Of a stretch of DNA of 64,000 nucleotides, positions 36,201 through 48,349 are shown piece after piece. The notes beneath the pieces are model-generated. The model had not been told where the DNA came from, ran no database searches, and was given only the letters and a program-made list of their open reading frames with translations. The DNA is from Allodiplogaster sudhausi (Eukaryota; Nematoda; Chromadorea; Rhabditida; Diplogasteridae), in assembly GCA_945643635.1 (NCBI GenBank), contig CALZFC010000005.1:3353501-3417500 (forward strand), read 5' to 3'. The position numbers and the translations under genes were made by a program. Every line of letters begins with the position of its first letter. Position 1 is the stretch's first letter.

Positions 36201-38520
36201 GATTTGGTTGTGGGAAGCGTTGTCAATGTTGAATCCGATAAGGGTGTTGGCAAGCAAAAGAGCCATATCATCCGAAGTAAAGCCGAGGACAATGGCAATG
36301 AGGAGGAAGCTGCCCCAGAGCAGCATCGAGAACAACTGCAACAATTCCCAATCCACAAATTAACATATTAAATAGCAAAATAAAAATTTTGTTGAAATAA
36401 TTTGTGAGCCATTGCGAATTTTTTTCTTGGAGCAAAACCATCCATCTTACCGAATCTAAGATAAAAGGGAAAACAAGTCGTGAGCTCTGATGTCGAATGC
36501 CAAGAAACATAGAAATTGACGCGCAGACATTTATTACAGCCAGCCCTACCTGTAATTCGAAATAAGTATGTACATATATTGTATGTGTACATACATACGT
36601 ATGTACATACATACATACATACATACATTGGTATGGTAAACTGACTGTCATTGACTTGGAGAAGGATGGCGAACTAGACAGAAGTGAAAGAACAGTCATA
36701 ACGATTCCGACAACGAGTTTGAAGACAGACATAATCTTAGCTCCAGTCTACAAAACAAAGTCTTTTCTTAACGAGTGGGAGATTCGGGAGGAACCTTGAC
36801 ATGAAGAAGAGTGCAGCAACACTCGTACATGGGGTCATCCTCTCTGAATGGACAGTCCGCATCCGGCATTCAGGGCAATGGAATGCACTCATATCAGCCC
36901 TCTCTTTCTCTCTCTCTCTAATCCCTTCCTCTTCCACTCTTCGGGTATGCAAAAGCAAATGCCAACCGCGTGTACTTCGAAGAGTGTTCTTCGATTCTTG
37001 ACGGAGAGATTATATTGTGATACGTTTGTAGTTGAGAGGATGGGGAATGCAAATATTGCCGTTCTCAGAAGAATTACATGCCGATTTATGCTACGCCGAG
37101 ACTCTTCTCCTACGGGCAGGCTTGGCCTTCTTCCAGGTTTCTCTCTTCAAAGCAGATTAGAAAGTTAGGTCTAAATTGACTGTGATGAATTGAGGACGAA
37201 AGCCTTGCAAGTTTTGTCCGGGCTGCCTTCAAGATTCGAGCCAGCTACCAGACATACAAGTAAGGAGCAATTCCTTCAGAATATTACGGTATCCAGCGAA
37301 ATAAATGCAGGGCCTGCCAGAAGCTGCTTGAGAATCCAGCAGTTTGGAGTGGCCGAGATGAACGAGTTCGCTCTCAATTCGAGGCGGGAGTCAATTCTGG
37401 TAGGCAGGAGAGATGACATGGTCATGCAACGTCAAGGCGAGAGATGGAATACTTAGGAATCGGCATCTTCAACCTCGCGCTTTCCGTTCTTCCTGCACGC
37501 GTTCTGCGATTGCTCGAAGTCATTGGATTCTCTGGTGACAAGGTAAGAGAGATGAAGAAGGAGAAGCCGAGCCACTCCCTAGCAGGAACTGGCTGCTCGT
37601 TCCCTCTCTTCGGTCTGCACTGCCAACGGCACTCTCCGCGCTCCCCTCGCGCAGCTCTTCGTCCTCTTTTGGAATCTCGTCGTTTGTGTCTTCATCGGAG
37701 TTGGCACTCCCGATCTCGTGCTCTGCAGACGACTTCTGGGGCCACTCACTTTCAGCTATCCCAATGTTAGACTAATCAGAGAGAGAGAGAGAGAGAAAGG
37801 GAGAGAGAAGATGGTAGAGAGCAGAGGGAGAGAGAGAGAAGATGGTAGAGAGCAGAGGGAGAGAGAGAGAGTGTTGAACAGGGTGCCCTGCTTCTCTTCA
37901 TGAATGCGCGTCTTCACCTCCTCTCTGGGGATGTCTACGGTGCAATCCGACACTACACTAAGTCGATCGCCTCGCAGCAGACCTACCGACAATTCCATCA
38001 CCTTTGCTTCTGGGAACTCATGTACTTTAGCTCTCTCATTTCCACCACTCTGACCATGCTAGAAAAGAACATTTTACAGGTTCGCCCACGCCTTCCTCGG
38101 AGAGTGGCATTGCTCTGCTGTCTATGCAAGGAAGCTTGCCAAGGTTATTGATCTTTCGTTCATCTGCGTTTTCAAATCAATAAATAAAATGCCTTGATTG
38201 TCAACGCAGGAATCGCGATGGTCGCGTTCAATCTACATCTACTTGCTCGGCTCTTTCATAGCGGCAGATAGGACAGGCACGGATACGAAGAGAAGGGAAG
38301 AAACTCTTCTCGTTCTCCTTGGGTTCGATTATTCTTCTCTCTTTTTATACCTCAGTAATCTTCTTCAGAAAGGTGGACAGTCTTCGCCAGCGAATAGCGG
38401 GCAAATCGATTCCACTTGAGAAGTTCTGTGCGAGAAGAGCATCGAGAGCCATCCGGAACGGGGACATCTACTTCTCTCACTATGTAGATAGACATCTTTC
38501 AATTAGACACTCCTCTTCTC

Positions 38521-38566
<46 letters not shown>

Positions 38567-39215
38567 TCCATCCTCTTCAGGAGTTCATGTACTTCATGAA
38601 TGGAATGGATGTGATGGCTGGGCAGCCCGCGCTTCTTCATCTTGCACTCAGGGACATCGAGACCACATGGCAGCCGATCAGTGAAAACGGTATCGTTAAA
38701 AAAAGTCTATGCTTGTTTCGCTGGACAGTAAAATAGATTTTTAATGTAAAAGTGATATGTATGTATGTAGATATTATATTGAATGTGTGTATTCCAACAG
38801 CGGACGCGAATGACGCGTGTCTGTACCGCTTCCTCCGCGGCGCGCTTCTCCGCCATCTCGGGGCCGTGTTCGAGGCTGAGCAGTGCTTCCAGCATGTCAT
38901 CGACCAGTCGGATTGAAATGGTTCTGCTGAAAGGAAGTATCTTGCTTGCAGGGAGCAGCAGCTAACTGACATGTCTTATCTGGCTCCGAATGCATGGCTC
39001 GAACTCGGGCTGCTGCGGATCAGTGAACAGCATTATCAGGACGTCAGTTCCTTGTCAGTAGAAAGGGCGAACTTGGAAGGATGCTTCAGGCAGAGGCATG
39101 TCTCTCCCGCGCCATTCGTTACCGTAGTTTCGCCCTCGAGAACAAACTTCACTTTCGTGTTCATGGAGCCATGGAGAAGATCCGCGAGCAGGCGGAGAAG
39201 GACAAACAGAAGTAG
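32917..39215 (+). CDS. TTC39-family tetratricopeptide-repeat protein
   Basis: Homologue of animal TTC39 / yeast Iml2, TPR-like helical proteins of unsettled molecular role. Seventeen exons join in phase: 32917-33002, 33065-33140, 33300-33368, 33455-33515, 37069-37136, 37195-37259, 37311-37399, 37442-37542, 37586-37765, 37882-38021, 38080-38143, 38210-38322, 38369-38483, 38581-38689, 38801-38906, 38952-39042, 39090-39215; about 552 aa, near the family length. Family landmarks include FHLFLNNKYELAEE, VDKSMYHAL, LHADLCYAETLLLRA, FKIRASYQTYKACQKLL, GIGIFNLALSVLPARVLRLL, ESRWSRSIYIYLLGSF, KVDSLRQRIAGKSIP, APNAWLELGLL and ENKLHFRVHGAMEKIREQ near the end. Exons 4 and 5 are split by a 3.5-kb intron holding two LAPTM genes on the other strand; the codon is restored across it (N-EEL). 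Other introns are 42-160 nt; three contain GA or CT microsatellites. The start is the first in-frame ATG after a stop; a short upstream exon is possible. Confidence 0.9.
33205..33289. repeat. (GA)n in TTC39 intron 2
   Basis: Purine tract filling most of the intron 33141-33299. Comparable tracts fill the introns at 37781-37875 (GA) and 38522-38570 (CT) of the same gene. Confidence 0.9.
33871..34990 (-). CDS. LAPTM-like multi-pass membrane protein 1
   Basis: Probable lysosome-associated membrane protein of the LAPTM4/5 type. Two exons, 34990-34741 and 34685-33871. The soluble N-terminus ends with a Cys/His pair (DPLYECFCSLMHVK), after which TGTYIFCCILVVGG opens the first membrane segment. Three further hydrophobic segments follow (about 34430-34310, 34310-34250 and 34190-34100), closing with YLLSLWQLRVSFQCYNYLLD. 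The cytosolic tail is about 60 aa. Start MAFEEAETPC at 34990; an ATG three codons upstream is possible. It lies entirely inside intron 4 of TTC39, antisense to it, next to a paralogue. Family assignment rests on the C-x-C...HVK entry and the WQLRVSFQCYNY block. Confidence 0.75.
35880..36869 (-). CDS. LAPTM-like multi-pass membrane protein 2
   Basis: Paralogue of the neighbouring gene. Exons: 36869-36797 (MPDADCPFREDDPMYECCCT, then LLHVK), about 36748-36630 (TGAKIMSVFKLVVGIVMTVL), about 36551-36452 (VGLAVINVCASISMFLGIRH), about 36340-36200 (LFSMLLWGSFLLIAIVLGFT) and about 36150-35880 (LIYLWQLRVSFQCYNYFLDK, stop after SRSQSRES). The start directly follows an in-frame stop. Same entry motif and same WQLRVSFQCYNY closing block as gene 1, but more introns, so the duplication is not recent. 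One intron carries an ATGTACATAC microsatellite (36560-36630). It lies within TTC39 intron 4 on the opposite strand. Confidence 0.75.
37781..37875. repeat. GA repeat with duplicated ~44-bp unit in TTC39 intron
   Basis: Contains a duplicated unit GAAGATGGTAGAGAGCAGAG inside GA sequence; it fills the intron between exons 9 and 10. Confidence 0.85.
38522..38570. repeat. (CT)n as polypyrimidine tract of a TTC39 intron
   Basis: Pure CT tract placed directly before the acceptor TCCTCTTCAG at 38580, where a polypyrimidine tract normally sits. Confidence 0.9.
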
Positions 39216-40035
39216 ACGAGTCTCATTCTTCTCATGATTTGCCATTTCCTTCTTTTTGTCTACGAACCGATAGATGATCAGGCTTATGTATACCATTGGA
39301 AACATATCTCACTCAATTATATTGTAACATATCCCCTTCGTTGTGCAAAGAACAACGTTCATTTCTTCAACGTCTTTATATCTCTACTAAGAAATAATAG
39401 TTTCAGTCCTTTTGTTTCTGCACTAATTAATTGTCAATGCCTTCGTTTGTCCGATTTAGTACGATAAATTACATTGAACGCAGAGGACGATTACTGGCAC
39501 GGTGGGCTCAAAGGAAAAAAAAATTACCCGTGAGCAGCAGGGAAGAAGGAGACAGAAAGAGGAGTAGTATAAGGAAGTGGAAGATATGAAGACAACGAAA
39601 GGGCAGAAGAACATGCGCTCAATCTTTATAGAATCGATGCTAATGTTATCTAGCTTATCAATTTATCACTTTCTTGTTATTTATAACAGAGATCGCTGGA
39701 AGAAACGGAGAACGGCACAGGCAAGGCTGAGCAATAGAAGTGATGACAAAAAGGAAGGTCTTTGTTTCGTCTGCAGACAGACCCTCTATGCCTTCTCTAC
39801 TATTCTCGCACAAGAGACTTCAAAAATATGTGCGTGAACGAAAAGAAGCAATGCTTTGCAAACAAAAACATACATATAATGCATACATGTACCAAATCAT
39901 GGAAAATAACAGGAGAATTATTCAGAAAACCAAGTGACATGTAAATATGTATAAAGTATGCTTATATGTACATGTGTACGTTGTATGATCAATACATATG
40001 ATCAATATTCAAGAAACATATATCGGTTTTTTGAT
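39216..40035. other. intergenic gap between convergent TTC39 and UGT A
   Basis: AT-rich, with ATGTACAT-type short repeats near 39940-40010. No exon seen on either strand. Confidence 0.6.
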
Positions 40036-40452
40036 TTACTGAATCTTGCTCTTTTCTCGCTTCGAGAGCCATCTCAAGACGCGTTTGGAGAGCTTCCACA
40101 GAAGGATGAAAGAGATGAAGACGGTTGTAAGAAGGAAGAGAGCAGCGATGAAAATAATATCCAGCATGTAGAGCTGGACGAACGAGAGACCCAAGCCTGA
40201 ATATATAGTTTCTTACAACTACTGAAGACCATCATAAATATCACTATTTGCAAGACAAACCACAGAGTACTGGTTGTTTTGTTCACTAAACATTGTTCTT
40301 TGCCTTACCCGGTGAGGAGAGTGCTCGCGAAGAGCCAAACTCAGCTGCGAATTCGACGTGTTTGATGAAGAGATCTCGAGGGGAGAAAGGACGGCGAGAG
40401 AGCATTCGAGAGACTCGAAGACACTCCGAGCGGATTCTGCCAACCACTCTCT

Positions 40453-40499
<47 letters not shown>

Positions 40500-43017
40500 A
40501 CTTCTCTCTCATTACTCGTTGCTTCACTCGTTTCATTTACTTTATTCAACAATAATTCTAAATAATTTTCTAACAATAATGTCTCGGTCCTTACCTCTGA
40601 TCGTAGAGAATGACTCGAATGGCCTGGCTGAGCTTCTCTTCGTCCGTGATGTCACTCTTCTCGAAAGCGACCCCGATTCCCGTGTGCTGCATCATCGCTG
40701 CATTCCGTGGCTGGTCTCCGAAGATTGGAATGAAAAGGCCGGGAACGCCGCCCGCGGCACTCTCCTAAACGTTCCTCTTCTATTTAATCATGAATTAGTT
40801 GAAAACCCCCAAAATCTTTCTCTCTCCGTAGACTACAGTTGTCGGATTCACTGTTTCAGTGGTGTTGTCGTCTAAATGTTTTGTCATTCTCCTGATCTTT
40901 TGCCACCTGTCATGTTCCCTCTTTGTCTCTTTCTCTGCCTCTCTCCTATGTGTACACTCTCTCACCTCATGTCATTGTGCAGCGACAAACCTGGCAAGAA
41001 GCCATTCCAGAGTGCGAGATGAACCCTGTCATCCGCGCGTCATCTGCAGAGATAAGCCACTCCTTTTATCGCTTTCCTCACTGTTTTTAGAATGGTCTGC
41101 AATTTGAGTGGAACTGAACTCAAGACCAATTTCCCGTAATCTCAAATCATGGTTCTGACTTTCCGGGTGCATCTGCACTCTGCACGTTTATTCAGTCTCC
41201 CTCGAACTGACTCAGTAGATCATTCTGGGGAGTCCACTTGCTGAGGACAACGTTGGGATGCTTGGCTGCCTCCTTCTGGCCGAACTCGTCTTCGGGTGTC
41301 TCGTACTTCCAGATAAACGTGGTATTCGGGAAACGCGAGAAACTCTGCATTACAAAATTATTGCCAATTTTCTTGATGAATTTTTAATTACTGTCTTACT
41401 AGTTTTAAAAATGTATATTTCATGACCAGTGGTCCAGATAGCTCCGTTCACCTTGAGAAGCGACTCTTTGATGGCCGGCTTCATCTGACTGCTTCTGGCG
41501 ATGGATCCGAAGGAAACGAGAACATTCTCTTTTCTCATGTTCAGAGTGGAATTCCAGTGCTGGAAAGCGCTGCTTGCTTCTTATCAAAAAGTGGAGATAA
41601 AGAATGGAACCTTATCAAGGGCCTTCGGCTGCTCGACGCCAATCCCCCCGAGGTCCACAACTTTCCTTAGCAAAGGGCGAGCATAGTCTATGAATGGCTC
41701 TGAGTTCGTGAAGACGAACGCGGATGCCGCCGTCAGGTCCTGTACATTTAATTTATTGGTTGTTACAATTTTTTTCTTGAATTAAGAATTAAGTAGAGAC
41801 ATTTTAAAGTTGTACCTCAATATTGGGGAAGTGATTGCCGTAATGGTTTCTGAAGGCAGCCTGAGTGCACTTCTCATTGAACCGCCAGACCATCACAGCC
41901 AGAGCAGTCTTGTACGCGCTGAGAGCGCGCGCCCACAGGGAATGGCCACTCGGGAAGCCCATATGGTACAAACCTTGAAAAGGACGAAAGCAGTTCATTT
42001 GTATATCTTCAACGTCAGCATTTAATTGTTATTTTATATATGAACATACATATGTACATACTATATACATATGTAGTTTAAATTATATGCCTTTTGAGAA
42101 TGTGCTAACCTGGATAATAGCTGGGCACTGTTGGCATTCCAATCTGCATGGCGACATTCTCTAGAAGAATCATCGAACTGACAGTGATCACAGACTTTGC
42201 TTGGACTGCGTGCGACAGGCCTCAAGGTCAACGATCTTCCATCTCTATGTAATTCATTTCTAGTTACTTAATTTTAAAATTTTAGACAAATTTCAGTGAT
42301 CGCACTTCTTCTTATATTTCCTTTCCTATACCAATTCCGCAGAAGTCAAAGTTCTCTGTGATGAAGACGTCAAAGTGTTCGCTCTTGAGATGCTCGATGA
42401 TCTTCTCATCTTCGATTGTCTGCTTGCATTGATGGCAGAACATGTCTCCCATCATATTTCCCACCTCAACAATTCCATATCATAAAAAATGTATAGATGT
42501 TTAGGAAGTTAAAAAAGATTTAAAAGGGTCTAACAACGTAGGCCGTGACTGGACTGGAGAGACTCATCTCCCACATGTCCACATCGTCATTCTTCATCAA
42601 CATTCTATTTAATTTCCTAGTTTCCTCATTCTGCGAGACACGGACGACTCGAGTCTTAGAAGTTCCATCGGCTTGCGAGGGATCCACTTCGGGGATCAAC
42701 GACGTCTAAATTTACAAGTTATCGTCTATTAAAATCTTCTAATTTGTATTCCTCTTTTTCGCTCAGTGGTCGGCGATAAAATTGACCTGGCGACCTCGTT
42801 AGACTTAGGAAAAAAGAAATAAAAGTTGCCTTACCACTTCGTGGCCGGCATCTGCTAGAAGATCGGCAAGCTTGCCCATGAACATTGAGTGGGAATGGCC
42901 AAATTTAACATTGTACACTAGAATTTTGTATCCAGAGGAGGAAGGAAGAACGAAGGAAAAGAACAGAAGAGTGGCGAGGAGAGAGCGAAAGCCGAGACAG
43001 GATATGGAGGCTCGCAT
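40036..43017 (-). CDS. UDP-glucuronosyltransferase A
   Basis: ER membrane enzyme that couples UDP-sugars to lipophilic substrates (detoxification). Twelve exons: 43017-42835, 42705-42535, 42464-42332, 42220-42110, 41973-41816, 41739-41611, 41559-41427, 41344-41212, 41043-40991, 40764-40595, 40436-40309, 40196-40036; about 553 aa. The signal peptide starts MRASISCLGFRSLLATLLFF. The N-terminal domain shows VKFGHSHSMFMGKLADLLAD and FDVFITENFDFCG. In the donor-binding half are VLVSFGSIARSS, FIWKYE, LSKWTPQNDLLND and PGLFIPIFGDQPRNA; the usual GG after the catalytic-loop His is replaced (FISHSGM). EFAAEFG then a single membrane anchor and a basic tail (KLSKRVLRWLSKREKSKIQ) close it. An alternative start 15 nt upstream exists. 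Confidence 0.92.
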
Positions 43018-44257
43018 CTTTAAAAAATACACATCTTTCTAATTTATGGTTAGCAGTCGTCAAAACAGAATGGGCCCTCGTGAAGAAGAAAACAAAAGGA
43101 ATGAGGTTTGTAAAAGACTTGAGATTAGAACACTGGAGTGAACTCTTCCACTTCTGAGTGTTGAGGGGGAGGAGGGAGAGAAAAGATTGACAGCAGAAGG
43201 AGGAGTCAATTGTCAAGCCAGTGGTTTTGCAATGCCCATTTCTCTGACTGTTTAACTGTTCACTGTACATTATAGGAATATAAGTAAGTAAATAAACATT
43301 TTCACTCTACGCGTTCCGCATTGTGGGCATAAAAAAGACATTTAAAAAAAATCTATCAGGAAAGAAAAGGTACTATGTACATCAGCAATGTTTGACTTCA
43401 AAACAAACTCGTGCGCCCACCCCCAGTTCAAGAACAAGCAATGAAGTGGAGAGAGACCGCGACCTTCGCAGACTTTCGCCATTTCTTCATCTTCTCAAAT
43501 GTCTGGCGCTCTTTTTCCAATGTGATCAAAGGTTCTTTCTTGAGAAACTTCTCATAAGTTTCCTTCTCTCTCATGATGTTATGATGCCTGCTTACTTTTC
43601 ACAACTAGCCAGCTACTCTTTTTTCCTTTCCGTTTGCTCTCTTGTGTTTTGTCAACCCTTTTATCCCTCTCTCAACACTCTCTCCCTCTCCAGCTCTCGC
43701 TTTCCCTCTCTCTCTCCCTCTCTCTCTCTCCTCTCCATCTCTCTCTATCTCCTCCTTTTTAACAAGCGACTACAGCTGTCATCATCGTGAGAGCGAGGCA
43801 GCCTTCCAGACAGACGGTGGTCATGTTGAGTATACACAAACAGATTACAGGTAATCCCGATGAGATAACATGCTATCTCACTCTCTTTTTTCCCTCTCCC
43901 CTCCTTCTCTCCCATTCCTTACACTCCTCTTCTTTTCTCTCGTGCTCTCTCTCTCTATCTTTCTTGGTCTCCCGCTATTACTCCTGTTTTCTCCGTTTCC
44001 TTACTTCTTTTTCGACTTAGTCCACTTCCGCTTATTACCACAGCAACGTTGTAGCTGTATGTAAATAACATTTATTATTCAATTGGCAGAACCAAAACAA
44101 CAGAGCTCGAGATCGAAAGAAAAGCGCGAGTGAAGTTGAGGCAGAGAAGAAGGAGTCAGAAAAAAGAACTGATAACGCCAAAGCATTTCAGAAGAACCCT
44201 GTTCACAAAAAAGAGCTGTCAGGACATAAGGATGTCTGCATCTCTGTAGTTCTCACG

Positions 44258-46505
44258 TTATCGGATGTCCCCTCCAACCCCTGGCAGACCTCCACGGGAT
44301 AAGTATGAGCGCACAGGGAAGTTGTGCTTCTGAAAGTAAGAGTGTAAACAGACGAAATGGTGATAATCATCATTTGGTCGTATGTATGTACCTATGTATG
44401 TATGTCACTTTTGGTAGACACAATTATGATTGTGTTGTTTGATTGAGTACAATTCAGTCCTCGACTGCATAGCAGGCAGCCTACCGCTTGCATGTGCCTC
44501 CTGAGATGTCGTCTGTTCTGGTAGGCCGAGTCGCAGATTCTGCACTGGAAGGGCCGGTGTACACCATGAAGGACGACGTGGGATTCCATCAACTGGGCAG
44601 AAGCGAAGACGGACGAACAAACCGGACACTTCAAGCATTAGCTTCTACTTCTTCATTCTTCATTTCTAATCACGGACTTTTCTTTAGAAGAAAGTACAAG
44701 TGAAAAATAACCAACTCTAGTCTTCTTTGAATGGCCAGTCCTGCGACTGAAAAGGAATTACATTTCAATCGGCAAAGAAGCGGATAAAATAAAGATAATT
44801 TAATTAATTTTTTTTGGAAAAAAAAAATTAAATTATATAAAAAAAAAGAAGTGTGAGACTCTGCATTGGAGTCGGTCTGCTCATCCTCGTCGTGCACTTC
44901 CAGACCATCGTCGAAGTCACAGAAGGAGGAAGAAGCGGCCGATGAAGAATCTTCTTCCGTCTTCACCGATGACGTCACTTGGCTGGCCACATTCCTCATC
45001 GCTTCGTCCTTCGCCACTTCGTCCAGCTGACAAATCTCCTGAGCAGTTCCATGTAATCTAGAGTCCCCTTTCCTCCGAATTCTTCCTCCACCTTCTTCGT
45101 GCTTCTGTGTGTGTCCGATGCAGAAGAAGAAGTGGTCCTTGTTTCCTGCTCGTCATTTGCACTCGCAACTGCCATGTTCCTGCAAAACGAACATCAAATT
45201 CAATTCACCTTTTTTTATTTTAATAAAGTTTAAAAATTCTGACACTGCGGAGAGTAAAGCTTGCATGTGACCACCTTCGCGATCTGTAAAGAAAATGAAG
45301 AACATCTGATATATTTCTCATGCTCTCTCTCTCTGTCTCTTTTTCTCTTTTATATCGCTCTCTCATTTCTCTCTCTCTCATTTTTCTCTTTTCTGTCTGT
45401 TTCTTTTGTGCTTTCACTCTCTCACTCTCTCTATCTATCTCCTCTAATAGGCTGACGAGATACAAACTGACCAATGTTGTTAAAGAGCAAGAGTTGTTGT
45501 TGTTTGTTAGAAGCTGGAGCCAAGGAAGGCAGAACATCCGCTCGAGATGCCGCCGTTGCCTGACTTGAGTGCTATTTAAATCATACTAAGTAAAAATTAA
45601 CGCGAAAAAGATACCTGCTGAAAACCGTCTACAGTCCAAATGGAGGTGGCTCGGTCCCGGCCGAAAGTTGGAGCGGAGAGGCGGTTAGCAGCCGGGGAGT
45701 GAGGGGGCAGGGATGAGGGCGGCTGCACAACTTCACTTTATCATTCATTTCAAGAATATATCTTATTCGCTCTCCCTCTCTTAGTTCTTACTAATTATAT
45801 GCGATTATAAATGAGATCATTTATTCCTCTAAATAATTCTATGATTGCATGAATAAGAGGGCCTTGCCTGTTGCTGGAGAGAAGTGGCAGCAGTGATGAG
45901 AGGGGGGATATGTACGGACTGGGAAGAGGAGCTACCGACGGAGGCGGAGTGGGGCAGCGGAGGGCGGAAGGAGGCCGGGCCAGACACGGAACAACACGTC
46001 GTGAAAGCCTGCAAGAATATGCTTCTTTCTTTTTTTTTCAAGATAAAACAGCGTTCAGCCCATAAAGGGTAAAGTTAGAATTCTATCTTGTGAAATATGT
46101 ATGTACATACATATGTATGTATGAAGGAAGAAAGCTGACATCTTCAAGAATCTGCCATTGTTCCGCGAGGGTCATCATGGCGTCGGCCAGCAGAAGAACC
46201 AGAGCATCCACTTCAGTGCTCCTCGGAGGGCGAACACGAAGAAGTTGACGGAGATGATTGAGAGAATCGAGTCGAGAGGCAGCCACTCCACGGCCACGGT
46301 CCTCAAGAACAATCCATTCACATTTACATTATTCTCAATCTTGGGTCGAAACTCGAAATGGCGCAGAAAAATTACAAGGACAATAATCCATCTCTCAGAA
46401 GATCAAAATGAAACCTTATCGAGTGGCCAGTCACGAAGCATCCACATGATACTGTCACAGAGAGTACGCACGATCTGCACCATCGGATCCGGAGAGATGC
46501 GATAC

Positions 46506-46542
<37 letters not shown>

Positions 46543-46836
46543 AAGAGAGAGAGAGAGAGAGAGGGAAGAAAGAGAGAGAAGAGACAGAGAGACAGAGAGA
46601 GACATACAGACACATACAGACAGACAGACTATAGAATGACACCGGAAAATGACAATGCTAACAGAGGGATTGAAGAAGAGATGAAAAGGAATGTTTCCAA
46701 TAGTCGTATTGTGCTATGTACAAGGTTCTGCAATGAAGTGATAAACTAAAGATGTAACCTGGAGGGAAGAGACGGCGTCGTCCAGCCTGAGAATCATCAT
46801 TTCTCTCATTCTCGCGGCCACCACCGAAGGATCCAT
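44258..46836 (-). CDS. C2H2 zinc-finger protein, two fingers
   Basis: Likely transcription factor. Exons: 46836-46759 (MDPSVVAARMREMMILRLDD), 46503-46411 (YRISPDPMVQIVRTLCDSIM), about 46303-46143, about 46010-45868 (Pro/Ser/Gln-rich linker), about 45720-45615, 45560-45470, a tiny exon near 45280, about 45175-44880 (Ser/Asp/Glu-rich), about 44747-44726 (HSKKTR), about 44602-44485 and 44329-44258. Finger 1 is CPVCSSVFASAQLMESHVVL plus H. Finger 2 starts CRICDSAYQNRRHLRRHMQA and is completed across an intron: the next exon begins KH, giving H-x4-H. The last exon ends GGDIR-stop. The helical N-terminal region (exons 1-3) is not recognised. Boundaries in the 45.0-45.7 kb linker are uncertain, with possible frame changes. 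It lies between the two UGT genes. Confidence 0.65.
46510..46625. repeat. (GA)n and CAGA repeats in zinc-finger gene intron 1
   Basis: GA tract followed by GACAGAGAGACATACAGACA repeats. It lies in the intron between 46504 and 46758. Confidence 0.9.
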
Positions 46837-46849
46837 TTTCGAACAATTC

Positions 46850-47308
46850 CTGTTTATAGTGAATGGTCAATATTAAAAGGAATTTTATTTCCATATGCTT
46901 TCGAGAAAAAGGGAAATTCTGCAAGAGAAAAAGCGTGAGTAGAAGGGCATTCTGTTGGCATTGCATCCTCTCTCCCATTCCACTCATCGTCTCTCCCATG
47001 TCCCTTCAATCTCTCCTTTCTCTGTTCGCCTGCATCTCTCATTGTCTCTCTATCCCTCCGAGATGACAGGGAGGGCTCCACTCCTCCAACACCCCCACAC
47101 ACCTCCCTTCCCTGGTATTTCTCTGACTCCCTCGCCATTTCCCTTCTTAATCTCTCGTTTTCTCTTACACTTTATTCATCTTCTTTGTGATTCTGTTTCT
47201 CTAGCATAACAGCATCTTTCTTCTCCTTTCCCATGTCTATCGATTCACATCACATTTCCCTCCCTCTGTCTTTCTCACTCTGCCATGCTCTCCGGCTAAC
47301 TCATACTC

Positions 47309-47373
<65 letters not shown>

Positions 47374-48340
47374 TGCTCATACACATAACACTCTTCCCGT
47401 CTCCCCTGACATACTCCCGCTCAATCTCTCTCGCCCTCTGTTTCCTTTCTTTCTCTCTCCACGGTCAATGTCTGCATGAGTCTCTATCTTGATTCTGCAT
47501 ATTTGTTCCTCACTCTTCCTCCTGGCACGCATTCTACCCCGTTCTGCCTATCTGTTTCTAGTAAACTTTTCCATCTGAACCTCATCATCATTTCTCTTGT
47601 CTTGCCCACTATGTATTTCCTTATGACATTACATATCTGTATTTAAAAATTTTTATACACTTAGAATTATATACAAGAGAGGGAAAAAGTTCTCTTTTCT
47701 TTTTTATTTTTCGTGTGTTATGTACCTTACAGATTAATTCAACTGAAAATGGAACAACTATGTACATACATAAAGATATTGATGAATAAACCTTGTGAGA
47801 ACAGACTCAACAAGCATTATTGGAAGGAATTTCTTTCATACTTAAACAAGGTAAAAGAAGAGGTCATTTCTGTCAGGGCCATCGATTGGCATCTCCAGAG
47901 CTTCTCTCTCAATACGTTTCCCTCTTCTTTGTCTGCGTCTCTCTCTTTAGCACTATCTTTCTTCCCAGAGGACAACAGAAAGAAGCAGCATGCTGCACAT
48001 GTAGAGCGGACTCTTTCTCAGTCTTCTTTCTTATCAAGCTTTTAGTGTTTAGGATGGACTTGATCATGGATTATGAAGGAGTCCGGTAGAAGCGTCCTGA
48101 ATGTGGATGGAGAGAGACCAAGAGATGCTCGAGAGTCAATTAGAGAGAGCGAGATGGAGGAACTGAATTTGCAAAGGAGTGGAGACAAGAGAGAGTGAGA
48201 AGAGCTGGAGAGTCTAATGAACTCCTAGACTTTTTCTGTTCAATGTTGGTATGTTCAGCGAAGAAATTGCAAAAGTGTTTGCAATTTCTCAAGACATACT
48301 ACTAATAATTAATGTGGCATTGCCAGTACCTCGATCCAAG
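46850..48340. other. intergenic region with CT microsatellite
   Basis: CT-rich throughout, with pure (CT)n at 47312-47373. No gene seen. This is the upstream region of both the zinc-finger gene and UGT B. Confidence 0.6.
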
Positions 48341-48349
48341 AGAAGAGAG

